This document shows, piece by piece, positions 28,501-38,200 of a DNA stretch of 64,000 bases. The notes beneath the pieces were generated by a model, which had not been told where the DNA came from, ran no database searches, and was given only the letters and a program-made list of their open reading frames with translations. The DNA lies in assembly GCF_001656035.1 (NCBI RefSeq), contig NZ_CP010029.1, positions 772,885 through 836,884 of the forward strand, given 5' to 3'. The translations under genes were made by a program, and so were the position numbers. Source of the DNA: Yersinia entomophaga (lineage in GTDB: Bacteria > Pseudomonadota > Gammaproteobacteria > Enterobacterales > Enterobacteriaceae). Within the stretch, counting starts at the first letter, position 1, and the number at the start of each line of letters is the position of its first letter.

Positions 28501-28998
28501 AAAGAATTTATATTCCTGCGTCTGACGCAACCAAACTGGCTTGGTTTAACACAGCCCAAATTATCAACTCAATTATCCCTACCTGAAATATATCTCATTA
28601 CCTGTTATCAGGACTGGGTGGTTAATGCAAATAAAAATGAAGACAGCATTCATGAATACCTTGAATTTGCAAATATTAAGAAAACTGAAGCTGAAAAAAC
28701 TCTCGTTGATAATAGTGAAAAATGTGCAGAACTGTTGGCGGAAATATTAGCCTGGGATGCCGGTGAAATATTAAAAGCGGCCTCTCTACTTGGATTAAAT
28801 CCACCTCAGGCGACGAATGTTTTCGAAATCGATTGGATTAGACGACTACAGACATTATCCGAGAAAACGATGATTTCAACCGAGTATTTATGGCAAATGG
28901 GCGATTTAACGGAGAATTCTGAGTTTTCTCTGAAGGAAGGCGTTGGTGAAGCAGTTATGGCCGCGTTAAAGGCACAAGGAGATAGCGATAATGTCTAA
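25504..28998 (+). CDS. yenA1: Tc toxin TcA component, N-terminal part (YenA1)
   Basis: 1164 residues, exactly the length I know for YenA1. It provides the N-terminal shell half of the TcA pentamer, which binds the host cell and encloses the channel. The block NQLFPEPWDNFCRPGAIEAL at residues 137-156, with DSPASYLLDLYKF following, is the VRP1/TcA signature. No signal peptide. In Photorhabdus TcdA1 this half is fused to the pore half; here the pore half is a separate gene, yenA2, which overlaps by 8 bp (ATGTCTAA), so both parts should be made in equal amounts. A-type subunits with bound chitinases determine gut binding in Yen-Tc. Confidence 0.95.
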   Translation: MDKYNNYSNVIKNKSSISPLLAAAAKIEPEITVLSSASKSNRSQYSQSLADTLLGLGYRSIFDIAKVSRQRFIKRHDESLLGNGAVIFDKAVSMANQVLQKYRKNRLEKSNSPLVPQTSSSTDASSESQTNKLPEYNQLFPEPWDNFCRPGAIEALDSPASYLLDLYKFIQSVELDGSNQARKLETRRADIPKLSLDNDALYKEVTALSIVNDVLSGSAREYIDQSGQADKAVNQILGDTHFPFTLPYSLPTQQINKGLGASNIELGTVIQRVDPQFSWNTTQEKYNQVLLAYTQLSSEQIALLSLPDVFTQNFLTQTELSAGYLSASTTEILAEKDLSRHGYIVKAADNIKGPTQLVEHSDASYDVIELTCTNQAKETITVKLRGENIITYQRTKARMVPFDNSSPFSRQLKLTFVAEDNPSLGNLDKGPYFANMDIYAAEWVRENVSSETMVSRPFLTMTYRIAIAKAGASLEELQPEADAFFINNFGLSAEDSSQLVKLVAFGDQTGSKAEEIESLLSCGENLPIVSPNVIFANPIFGSYFNDEPFPAPYHFGGVYINAHQRNAMTIIRAEGGREIQSLSNFRLERLNRFIRLQRWLDLPSHQLDLLLTSVMQADADNSQQEITEPVLKSLGLFRHLNLQYKITPEIFSSWLYQLTPFAVSGEIAFFDRIFNREQLFDQPFILDGGSFTYLDAKGSDAKSVKQLCAGLNISAVTFQFIAPLVQSALGLEAGTLVRSFEVVSSLYRLVSIPQTFGLSTEDGLILMNILTDEMGYLAKQPAFDDKQTQDKDFLSIILKMEALSAWLTKNNLTPASLALLLGVTRLAVVPTNNMVTFFKGIANGLSENVCLTTDDFQRQELEGADWWTLLSTNQVIDDMGLVLDIHPVWGKSDEEMLMEKIQSIGVSNDNNTLSIIVQILIQAKNAQENLLSQTISAEYGVERSVVPLQLRWLGSNVYSVLNQVLNNTPTDISSIVPKLSELTYSLLIYTQLINSLKLNKEFIFLRLTQPNWLGLTQPKLSTQLSLPEIYLITCYQDWVVNANKNEDSIHEYLEFANIKKTEAEKTLVDNSEKCAELLAEILAWDAGEILKAASLLGLNPPQATNVFEIDWIRRLQTLSEKTMISTEYLWQMGDLTENSEFSLKEGVGEAVMAALKAQGDSDNV

Positions 28999-31900
28999 TT
29001 CTATTGAAGCGAAACTACAGGAAGATCTACGCGATGCCTTGGTGGATTATTATCTGGGACAAATTGTTCCTAATAGTAAAGATTTCACCAATCTGAGGAG
29101 CACCATTAAGAACGTTGATGATTTATATGATCATTTGTTACTGGATACGCAAGTGTCGGCTAAGGTCATTACTTCACGTTTATCTCTGGTGACGCAGTCG
29201 GTACAGCAATATATCAATCGAATTGCACTTAATCTTGAGCCTGGTTTGTCTATTAACCAGCAGGAAGCCACTGACTGGGAAGAGTTTGCCAACCGTTATG
29301 GGTATTGGGCCGCTAACCAGCAACTAAGAATGTTCCCGGAGATTTATGTTGATCCTACTTTACGTCTGACTAAGACAGAGTTCTTCTTTCAATTAGAAAG
29401 TGCCTTGAACCAAGGGAAATTAACCGATGATGTCGCGCAAAAAGCCGTATTAGGTTATCTGAATAATTTTGAAGAAGTCAGTAATCTGGAAATTATTGCT
29501 GGTTATCAGGACGGCATCGATATTGAGAACGATAAAACCTATTTCGTTGCCCGAACCCGAATGCAACCCTACCGTTATTTCTGGCGATCTCTGGATGCCA
29601 GTCAGCGTAATGCTAATTCCCAAGAGTTGTATCCAACGGCATGGAGTGAATGGAAGGCGATATCCGTACCATTGGAAAACGTTGCTAACGGGATTGTTCG
29701 GCCGATTATGATGGATAACCGCCTTTATATTAGTTGGTTTGAGGTGGCGGAAGAAAAGGAGACGGATAGCGACGGCAATATTATTGTATCGGGACGTTAT
29801 CGCACTAAAATTCGTCTGGCTCACTTAGGATTTGACGGTGTTTGGAGTTCGGGAACAACGTTAAGAGAAGAAGTGCTGGCTGACCAGATGGAAGAAATGA
29901 TCGCGGTGGTCGATCGCATGGAAGATGAGCCTCGTCTAGCACTGGTTGCATTTAAAGAAATGAGTGAAAGTTGGGACGTCGTATTTAGCTATATCTGCGA
30001 TAGTATGCTGATTGAATCCAGTAATTTACCGACTACCACTCATCCGCCAAAACCAGGAGACGGTGATAAAGGATTGTCTGATCTGGATGATTACGGTGCT
30101 AATCTGGTTTGGTTCTATTTACATGAGACTGCCAATGGAGGCAAAGCGGAGTACAAGCAGTTAATTCTCTATCCGGTTATTATTAACCGGGATTGGCCAA
30201 TTGAATTGGATAAAACTCATCAGGGAGACTTTGGCACTGTCGATGATTTCACGCTGAATTCTAATTATACTGGCGATGAATTAAGCCTGTATTTGCAATC
30301 TTCGTCCACCTATAAATATGACTTTTCTAAAAGTAAAAATATTATTTATGGCATCTGGAAGGAAGATGCAAATAATAATCGCTGCTGGCTTAACTATAAA
30401 CTTTTAACGCCAGAAGATTACGAGCCGCAAATTAATGCTACGTTGGTAATGTGTGACAAAGGTGACGTCAATATCATTACTGGATTCAGTTTGCCTAATG
30501 GCGGTGTTGATGCAGGCGGAAAAATAAAAGTTACTCTTCGGGTTGGTAAAAAACTCCGGGATAAATTCCAGATTAAACAATTTAGCCAAACTCAGTATTT
30601 GCAGTTCCCTGAGGCGTCCAGTGCTGACGTTTGGTATATCGGAAAGCAGATTAGGTTAAATACGCTGTTTGCTAAAGAACTTATAGGTAAGGCAAGCCGA
30701 AGTCTGGATTTGGTTTTAAGTTGGGAAACGCAGAATAGTCGTTTAGAAGAAGCTATTTTAGGTGGCGCGGCTGAACTTATCGATTTAGATGGCGCAAACG
30801 GCATTTATTTCTGGGAGCTATTTTTCCATATGCCATTTATGGTGTCCTGGCGCTTTAATGTGGAACAGCGGTATGAAGATGCGAACCGTTGGGTTAAATA
30901 TTTGTTTAATCCGTTTGAGTGTGAAGATGAACCGGCATTATTGCTAGGCAAACCGCCGTATTGGAATAGTCGTCCGTTAGTGGATGAACCATTTAAGGGT
31001 TATAGCTTAACGCAACCTAGCGATCCCGATGCCATTGCTGCCAGCGATCCTATTCATTACCGTAAAGCGGTCTTTAATTTCCTGACCAAGAATATTATTG
31101 ATCAAGGCGATATGGAATATCGCAAATTGCAGCCGTCGGCCAGAACGCTGGCGCGTCTGAGTTATTCAACGGCCAGTTCATTATTAGGGCGTCGTCCTGA
31201 CGTGCAGCTGACTAGTTTCTGGCAACCGCTCACTCTTGAGGATGCGTCCTATAAAACGGACAGTGAAATTCGTGCTATTGAAATGCAAAGTCAGCCATTA
31301 ACATTTGAGCCTGTCGTGCATGACCAAACCATGAGCGCCGTGGATAATGATATCTTTATGTATCCAATGAATAACGAATTGAGGGGTTTGTGGGATCGGA
31401 TTGAAAACCGTATTTACAATTTGCGCCATAACCTGACGTTGGATGGAAAAGAAATCAATATGGATCTTTATGATTCAAGTATTTCTCCACGTGGTTTGAT
31501 GAAGCAACGTTATCAGCGGGTCGTTACCGCTAGAAACGCCAGTAAGATGAACTTCAAAGTCCCTAACTATCGTTTTGAGCCGATGTTAAACCGGTCAAAA
31601 TCGGGTGTTGAGACTCTTATTCAATTCGGCAGTACTTTATTGAGCCTGTTAGAACGCAAAGATAGTTTGAGTTTTGACGCTTACCAAATGATTCAGAGTG
31701 GCGACCTTTATCGCTTCTCGATTGATTTGCAGCAGCAGGATATTGATATTAATAAAGCCAGTCTGGAAGCATTACAGGTAAGCAAACAGTCTGCTCAGGA
31801 TCGTTATGATCACTTTAAAGAACTGTATGACGAGAATATCTCTTCGACGGAACAAAAAGTTATTGAGTTACAGTCACAGGCTGCCAATTCGTTGTTGATG

Positions 31901-33085
31901 GCTCAGGGAATGAGAACGGCTGCCGCCGCTTTAGATGTGATTCCGAATATCTATGGTTTGGCCGTTGGTGGCTCTCACTGGGGCGCACCGCTGAATGCTG
32001 CGGCTGAAATTATTATGATTAAGTATCAGGCGGACAGCAGTAAATCTGAAAGCTTGAGTGTTTCTGAATCCTATCGTCGTCGCCGTCAGGAATGGGAGTT
32101 GCAGTATAAACAGGCTGAATGGGAAGTTAATTCTGTTGAGCAGCAGATCAATTTGCAGAATATGCAAATTAAAGCAGCTAATAAACGTCTGGAACAGGTT
32201 GAAGCTCAACAACAGCAGGCAATGGCTCTACTGGATTATTTCTCCGAACGCTTTACAAACGAAAGTTTATATACCTGGCTGATCAGTCAACTCTCCAGTT
32301 TATATTTACAAGCGTACGATGCGGTGCTTTCACTTTGTTTATCTGCAGAAGCTTCTTTGCTATATGAGCTGAATTTGGGCGAGCAGAGTTTCGTCGGTGG
32401 TGGCGGTTGGAACGATCTGTATCAAGGATTGATGGCCGGTGAAACACTGAAATTGGCGTTAATGAGAATGGAGCGGGTTTATGTTGAGCAAAACTCTCGT
32501 CGTCAGGAAATTACCAAAACGATCTCGTTGAAAGCACTGCTCGGTGAAAGCTGGCCTGCGGAGCTGAATAAGCTAAAACAAAAAACGCCAATTAACTTTA
32601 ATCTGGAAGAACAGATTTTTGTTGAGGACTATCAAGAGCTGTATCAGCGCAGAATTAAGTCGGTTTCGGTCAGTTTGCCGATGTTAGTTGGGCCTTATGA
32701 AGACGTGTGTGCGCAGTTGACTCAGACCTCCAGTAGTTATAGCACCCGGGCAGACCTCAAGACGGTAGAAAATATGCTGACTAAAAGAACGTTTGCCGAT
32801 ACGCCGCACTTGGTTCGTAGTATTCAACCCAATCAGCAGATTTCTTTATCGACTGGGGTGAATGATAGCGGGCTGTTTATGCTTAATTTTGATGATGAGC
32901 GTTTCTTGCCATTTGAAGGTTCTGGCGTTGATTCAAGCTGGCGTTTGCAATTCACCAATTTGAAACAGAATTTGGATAGCCTCAACGATGTCATTCTACA
33001 TGTGAAGTATACAGCCGCGATTGGCTCATCAACTTTCAGTCAGGGCGTAAGGAAAATATTGGCCAATATAAACAACGATGAATAA
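28991..33085 (+). CDS. yenA2: Tc toxin TcA component, C-terminal pore-forming part (YenA2)
   Basis: 1364 residues, matching YenA2. The N-terminal part (about 50-650) has the neuraminidase-like shell domain with repeated YFVARTRMQPYRYFWRS and VWFYLHETANG-type strands. Residues about 900-1130 are long helices rich in Q, E and A (YDHFKELYDENISSTEQKV; EWEVNSVEQQINLQNMQI) that form the central alpha-helical channel, with a small hydrophobic hairpin (AAALDVIPNIYGLAVGG) near residues 975-995 as the membrane tip. The C-terminus (about 1200-1364) is the TcB-binding domain. It is translationally coupled to yenA1. After pH-triggered shell opening the channel injects the TcC toxin domain. Confidence 0.95.
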   Translation: MSNSIEAKLQEDLRDALVDYYLGQIVPNSKDFTNLRSTIKNVDDLYDHLLLDTQVSAKVITSRLSLVTQSVQQYINRIALNLEPGLSINQQEATDWEEFANRYGYWAANQQLRMFPEIYVDPTLRLTKTEFFFQLESALNQGKLTDDVAQKAVLGYLNNFEEVSNLEIIAGYQDGIDIENDKTYFVARTRMQPYRYFWRSLDASQRNANSQELYPTAWSEWKAISVPLENVANGIVRPIMMDNRLYISWFEVAEEKETDSDGNIIVSGRYRTKIRLAHLGFDGVWSSGTTLREEVLADQMEEMIAVVDRMEDEPRLALVAFKEMSESWDVVFSYICDSMLIESSNLPTTTHPPKPGDGDKGLSDLDDYGANLVWFYLHETANGGKAEYKQLILYPVIINRDWPIELDKTHQGDFGTVDDFTLNSNYTGDELSLYLQSSSTYKYDFSKSKNIIYGIWKEDANNNRCWLNYKLLTPEDYEPQINATLVMCDKGDVNIITGFSLPNGGVDAGGKIKVTLRVGKKLRDKFQIKQFSQTQYLQFPEASSADVWYIGKQIRLNTLFAKELIGKASRSLDLVLSWETQNSRLEEAILGGAAELIDLDGANGIYFWELFFHMPFMVSWRFNVEQRYEDANRWVKYLFNPFECEDEPALLLGKPPYWNSRPLVDEPFKGYSLTQPSDPDAIAASDPIHYRKAVFNFLTKNIIDQGDMEYRKLQPSARTLARLSYSTASSLLGRRPDVQLTSFWQPLTLEDASYKTDSEIRAIEMQSQPLTFEPVVHDQTMSAVDNDIFMYPMNNELRGLWDRIENRIYNLRHNLTLDGKEINMDLYDSSISPRGLMKQRYQRVVTARNASKMNFKVPNYRFEPMLNRSKSGVETLIQFGSTLLSLLERKDSLSFDAYQMIQSGDLYRFSIDLQQQDIDINKASLEALQVSKQSAQDRYDHFKELYDENISSTEQKVIELQSQAANSLLMAQGMRTAAAALDVIPNIYGLAVGGSHWGAPLNAAAEIIMIKYQADSSKSESLSVSESYRRRRQEWELQYKQAEWEVNSVEQQINLQNMQIKAANKRLEQVEAQQQQAMALLDYFSERFTNESLYTWLISQLSSLYLQAYDAVLSLCLSAEASLLYELNLGEQSFVGGGGWNDLYQGLMAGETLKLALMRMERVYVEQNSRRQEITKTISLKALLGESWPAELNKLKQKTPINFNLEEQIFVEDYQELYQRRIKSVSVSLPMLVGPYEDVCAQLTQTSSSYSTRADLKTVENMLTKRTFADTPHLVRSIQPNQQISLSTGVNDSGLFMLNFDDERFLPFEGSGVDSSWRLQFTNLKQNLDSLNDVILHVKYTAAIGSSTFSQGVRKILANINNDE

Positions 33086-33133
33086 CTGCTGTTTTTGATC
33101 AGCTATTTATTTTTTCAATCATATTTATCTCAC

Positions 33134-33161
33134 TTGGCTCCTTTTTAATCAAAGGAGCCAA
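33134..33161 (+). promoter_or_regulatory. Strong hairpin between yenA2 and chi2
   Basis: Perfect 11-bp stem TTGGCTCCTTT / AAAGGAGCCAA with loop TTAATC. It is followed by CAAAAAT, not a T-run, and lies 10 bp before the chi2 Shine-Dalgarno (GGAG). It fits an mRNA-stability or attenuating element separating the TcA and chitinase cistrons. Confidence 0.5.
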
Positions 33162-33182
33162 CAAAAATAGTGGAGTTCTGTT

Positions 33183-35084
33183 ATGGTCAATAAATATACT
33201 TACACCTCATCTAAAGCAATGTCTGATATTAGTGATGTTATTGGTGAACCTTTAGCTGCATGGGATAGTCAGGTCGGTGGGCGGGTATTTAACGTTATAT
33301 TTGATGGTAAAGTTTATACCAATACCTATTGGGTTGAACGCTGGCAGGTTCCCGGTATTGGTAGTTCTGATGGTAACCCTCACAATGCCTGGAAATTTGT
33401 ACGGGCGGCAACGGCAGACGAAATAAATAAAATAGGGAATCCAACCACAGCAGATGTTAAACCGACGGAAAATATTCCTTCACCGATATTGGTCGAAGAT
33501 AAATATACCGAGGAAACGTATTCTCGCCCTGACGTAAATTTTAAAGAAGATGGCTCGCAAGGGAACCTTTCTTACACTGCAACCCGAGTTTGCGCCCCGA
33601 TGTACAATCATTATGTTGGTGATAAAACAAAACCGAAGCTGTCGGCTTATATTACCGACTGGTGCCAATATGATGCTCGTCTAGACGGCGGTGGTAGTAA
33701 AGAAGAAGAACGCGGGCGTGGTTTTGATTTAGCGACGTTGATGCAAAATCCCGCTACCTATGATCGACTGATTTTCAGTTTCCTCGGTATTTGCGGTGAT
33801 ATCGGCAATAAAAGTAAAAAAGTGCAGGAAGTCTGGGACGGATGGAATGCTCAGGCGCCGAGTTTAGGTTTACCTCAGATTGGTAAAGGGCATATTGTTC
33901 CGTTGGATCCCTATGGTGATTTAGGCACTGCTCGTAACGTGGGGTTGCCGCCTGAAAGCGCCGATACCAGTATTGAATCTGGCACATTTTTACCTTATTA
34001 CCAGCAAAACCGTGCTGCTGGCCTATTGGGTGGATTGCGTGAACTGCAAAAGAAAGCTCATGCGATGGGCCATAAACTCGATCTGGCCTTCAGTATTGGT
34101 GGTTGGAGTTTATCCAGCTATTTCTCCGCTTTAGCGGAGAACCCGGATGAGCGCCGCGTTTTTGTTGCCAGCGTGGTTGATTTCTTTGTGCGTTTCCCAA
34201 TGTTCAGCTGCGTGGATATCGACTGGGAATACCCCGGTGGCGGTGGCGATGAGGGAAATATCAGCAGTGATAAAGATGGCGAAAACTATGTATTGCTGAT
34301 TAAAGAGCTACGCAGCGCATTGGATAGCCGTTTTGGTTACAGTAACAGAAAAGAGATCTCAATCGCTTGTAGCGGCGTCAAAGCGAAATTAAAGAAATCC
34401 AATATTGATCAGTTGGTTGCTAATGGTCTAGATAATATTTATCTGATGAGCTACGACTTCTTTGGCACCATCTGGGCCGATTATATTGGTCATCATACAA
34501 ACCTGTATTCACCAAAAGATCCCGGCGAACAAGAGTTATTTGATTTATCGGCCGAAGCAGCGATTGATTATTTGCATAATGAACTTGGTATTCCGATGGA
34601 GAAAATTCATTTGGGGTACGCTAACTATGGGCGCTCAGCGGTAGGGGGGGATCTGACAACCCGTCAGTATACCAAGAATGGCCCAGCGTTAGGCACGATG
34701 GAAAATGGTGCTCCGGAATTCTTCGATATCGTTAAAAACTATATGGATGCCGAGCACAGCTTAAGTATGGGTAAAAATGGTTTTGTGCTGATGACTGACA
34801 CGAATGCCGATGCTGATTTTCTGTTTAGCGAAGCTAAAGGCCACTTTATTTCATTAGATACCCCTAGAACGGTAAAACAAAAAGGTGAATATGCCGCGAA
34901 AAATAAATTAGGCGGCGTATTTTCCTGGTCTGGCGATCAGGATTGCGGGTTATTAGCCAATGCAGCCAGAGAGGGACTGGGTTACGTTGCCGATTCTAAT
35001 CAGGAAACGATTGATATGGGGCCGCTGTATAATCCAGGCAAAGAGATTTACTTAAAATCAATTTCTGAAATTAAGAGCAAGTAA
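33183..35084 (+). CDS. chi2: GH18 chitinase Chi2 of the Yen-type Tc complex, with N-terminal CBM-like domain
   Basis: 633 residues. Residues about 25-80 resemble a carbohydrate-binding module of the CBM5/12 type, with regularly spaced aromatics (YTNTYWVERWQVPG and NAWKFV). The GH18 barrel (about 150-610) has LAFSIGGWSLSSYF and the catalytic motif VDIDWEYPGG with D345, D347 and proton donor E349, followed by IYLMSYDFFG and VFSWSGDQD. No signal peptide. It is clearly related to Chi1 throughout the catalytic domain, implying an ancient duplication with retention of both. GGAG lies upstream of the ATG. Position between yenA2 and yenB and family knowledge both indicate a structural subunit of the TcA ring rather than a nutritional chitinase. 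Confidence 0.94.
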   Translation: MVNKYTYTSSKAMSDISDVIGEPLAAWDSQVGGRVFNVIFDGKVYTNTYWVERWQVPGIGSSDGNPHNAWKFVRAATADEINKIGNPTTADVKPTENIPSPILVEDKYTEETYSRPDVNFKEDGSQGNLSYTATRVCAPMYNHYVGDKTKPKLSAYITDWCQYDARLDGGGSKEEERGRGFDLATLMQNPATYDRLIFSFLGICGDIGNKSKKVQEVWDGWNAQAPSLGLPQIGKGHIVPLDPYGDLGTARNVGLPPESADTSIESGTFLPYYQQNRAAGLLGGLRELQKKAHAMGHKLDLAFSIGGWSLSSYFSALAENPDERRVFVASVVDFFVRFPMFSCVDIDWEYPGGGGDEGNISSDKDGENYVLLIKELRSALDSRFGYSNRKEISIACSGVKAKLKKSNIDQLVANGLDNIYLMSYDFFGTIWADYIGHHTNLYSPKDPGEQELFDLSAEAAIDYLHNELGIPMEKIHLGYANYGRSAVGGDLTTRQYTKNGPALGTMENGAPEFFDIVKNYMDAEHSLSMGKNGFVLMTDTNADADFLFSEAKGHFISLDTPRTVKQKGEYAAKNKLGGVFSWSGDQDCGLLANAAREGLGYVADSNQETIDMGPLYNPGKEIYLKSISEIKSK

Positions 35085-35278
35085 GCGTTTACAGCGCCAA
35101 TTGTTATTTAATCGCGATTGATTTCTATTAATTATCTAGCCTATTAATTTAAATTAATTGAAAAATCAGATAGCGGAACGTGGCGGGTTGTTTTATTGCT
35201 TATTTAAAATGGCGTTATTTATAACCTGTCACGGTCTGGCAATGTTCGGCTATTGATTAATAGCTGACAGGAGTCTTT

Positions 35279-38200
35279 ATGCAAAATTCACAGGAAATGG
35301 CTATCACGACCCTTTCATTGCCGAAGGGCGGAGGGGCAATTAATGGGATGGGCGAATCAGTGGGTCAAGCAGGGCCTGATGGAATGGTGACCTTTTCCAT
35401 ACCATTACCCTTCTCCGCAGGTCGTGGCGTAGCCCCGGCGCTTTCGTTGAGTTATAGCAGCGGTGCAGGGAATGGCCCTTTTGGTATGGGATGGCAATGT
35501 AGTGCGATGAGTATTAGCCGTCGTACTCAAAAAGGGGTTCCCCAATATAACGAAGATGACGAGTTTCTTAGCCCTTCCGGGGAAGTGATGGCTATCGCTT
35601 TAAATGATAGTGGTTTTGAAGATGTGAGAACGGCTAACCGTCTACAAGGTATCCCATTACCTTTCAGCTATAAGGTCACTCGTTACCAGCCGCGCCTTAT
35701 TCAAGACTTCATCAAAATAGAATATTGGCAACCCGTTAAACAAACTGATGGCACGCCATTCTGGATAATTTATTCTCCCGATGGACAAACGCATATTCTG
35801 GGGAAAAATTCCCATAGTCGGGTGGCTAATGCTGAAAACCCATCGCAGATTGCTAGCTGGCTGTTGGAAGAAACGGTTACGCCTACCGGCGAGCATATTT
35901 ACTATCAATATAGCGGCGAGAATCAAGTCAATTGTACTGATGCGGAAATAGCGCTTCATCCACAGGATAGTGCCCAGCGTTATTTAGCGCGGATTGACTA
36001 CGGTAATATTTCCCCTCAAGCCAGTTTATTTGTTTTAGATGAAGAACTACCTAATCTCACCCAGTGGTTATTCCATTTAGTGTTTGATTACGGCGAGCGA
36101 GATATCTCTATTAATAAAATTCCTACTTTCGAGGGAGGAACCACCGGTTGGTTAGCCCGGCCAGATATGTTTAGCCGCTACGACTTTGGAATTGAAATTC
36201 GAAATCGCCGCTTATGCCACCAAGTATTGGGGTTCCATCGGCTGGAGGCCTTGAATGATCGAGATGTGACTGACGAAATTCCCGTTTTGGTGAATCGACT
36301 CACGCTAGATTACGACCTGAATAACAGCGTCAGCACCTTGGTAGCTGTCCGTCAGGTGGCGTATGAAACGGACGGCAGCCCAATCACTCAGCCGCCGTTA
36401 GAATTCGACTATCAGCGTTTTGATACAGGGAGTATTCCCGGCTGGCAGGAAATGCCGCAGCTTGAGGCTTTTAACGGCTATCAACCATACCAAATGATTG
36501 ATCTGTATGGTGAAGGTACACCAGGCATTCTGTATCAGGAAACGCCGGGTGCCTGGTGGTACAAATCGCCGCAACGCCAAATTGGGGGCGATTCTAATGC
36601 CGTGACCTATGGGGCAATGAAAGCGTTGCCCAAAATCCCTCGCTTGCAAGAGGGAGCGACGCTGATGGATATCAACGGTGACGGTCGTTTGGATTGGGTG
36701 ATCACTTCAGCGGGAGTACGAGGTTTTCATAGTATTCATTCGACAGGTGAATGGACACATTTTACACCATTGAACACCTTACCCACCGAGTATTTTCACC
36801 CGAAGGCACAATTAGCAGATCTGGTTGGCGCGGGATTATCTGATTTGGTGCTTATCGGGCCTAAAAGCGTGCGGTTGTATGCCAATCAGCAGGGGAACTG
36901 GGCTCCGGCGCAGGATGTCACGCAGGCAGAAAACGTCAGCTTACCGGTCATTGGAATCGATTCCCGTCAATTAGTCGCTTTTGCCGATATGTTAGGTTCG
37001 GGTCAGCAGCATCTGGTCGAGATCACGGCAGATAGCGTGAAATGCTGGCCAAATATGGGACACGGCCGTTTTGGCCAACCTTTGACTTTGGAAGGATTTA
37101 GTCAGCCGCAGACCAGTTTCAACCCCGATCGGGTGTTTCTGGCTGATATTGATGGTTCTGGCACTAACGACATTATTTATGCTCATTCGGAATGTCTAGA
37201 GATCTACCTAAACGAAAGCGGTAATCGCTTTAGTAAACCAATCTCTTTATTACTGCCGGACGGTGTGAATTTTGATAACACCTGCCAACTGCAAGCAGCT
37301 GATATTCAAGGATTAGGCATCGCCAGTTTGGTGATGACGGTGCCGCATATGTCACCGACTCATTGGCGCTGCGATCTGGCGTTGAATAAGCCTTGGTTAT
37401 TGAATGTGATGAATAATAATCGGGGGGCGGAAACCTGCTTGTTTTACCGCAGTTCGGCTCAATTCTGGCTGGATGAAAAACAGTTGGTTGAGGCGGCGGG
37501 GCAGCAACCTGAATGTCATTTGCCATTTCCTATGCATTTACACTGGCGTAGCGAGATTTTTGATGAGATTACAGGTAACCGTCTCACTCAAGAACAAGAA
37601 TATGCCCACGGTTCCTGGGATGGCCAAGAGCGGGAATTTCGTGGCTTTGGCCGGTTGATTCAGCGCGATACGGATGGTTTTGCCCAGGGAACGGTCGACA
37701 TTCCTACTCATCCTTCCCGAACTGTTAGCTGGTTTGCTACGGGAATCCCTGAGATTGACACCACGCTATCCGCAGAGTTTTGGCGCGGAGATGATCAGGC
37801 ATTCAGCCCTTTCTCACCTCGGTTTACTCGTTGGGAAAACGATTCAGAGGCTGGTTCCGATGTTGCTTTTATACCTTCAGAGCATGATGCCTTTTGGCTG
37901 AATCGCGCGATGAAAGGGCAACTTTTGCGCAGCGAACTGTATGGTGATGATGGCACTCCCGAAGCCGAGATTCCTTATTCGGTCACAGAAATGCGTCATC
38001 AGGTGCGGGCGTTGCCCACAACCGACGCCACAGTACCTTCGGCATGGTGTTCCACCATTGAAACCCGAAGTTATCAATACCAACGGGTGGCCGCTGATCC
38101 TCAATGTAGCCAACAAGTAGTCATAAAAGCGGATCGCTATGGTTCGCCATTATTAAGTGTGGCAATCAATTACCCGCGACGTAAAAAACCGGAAAAGTCG

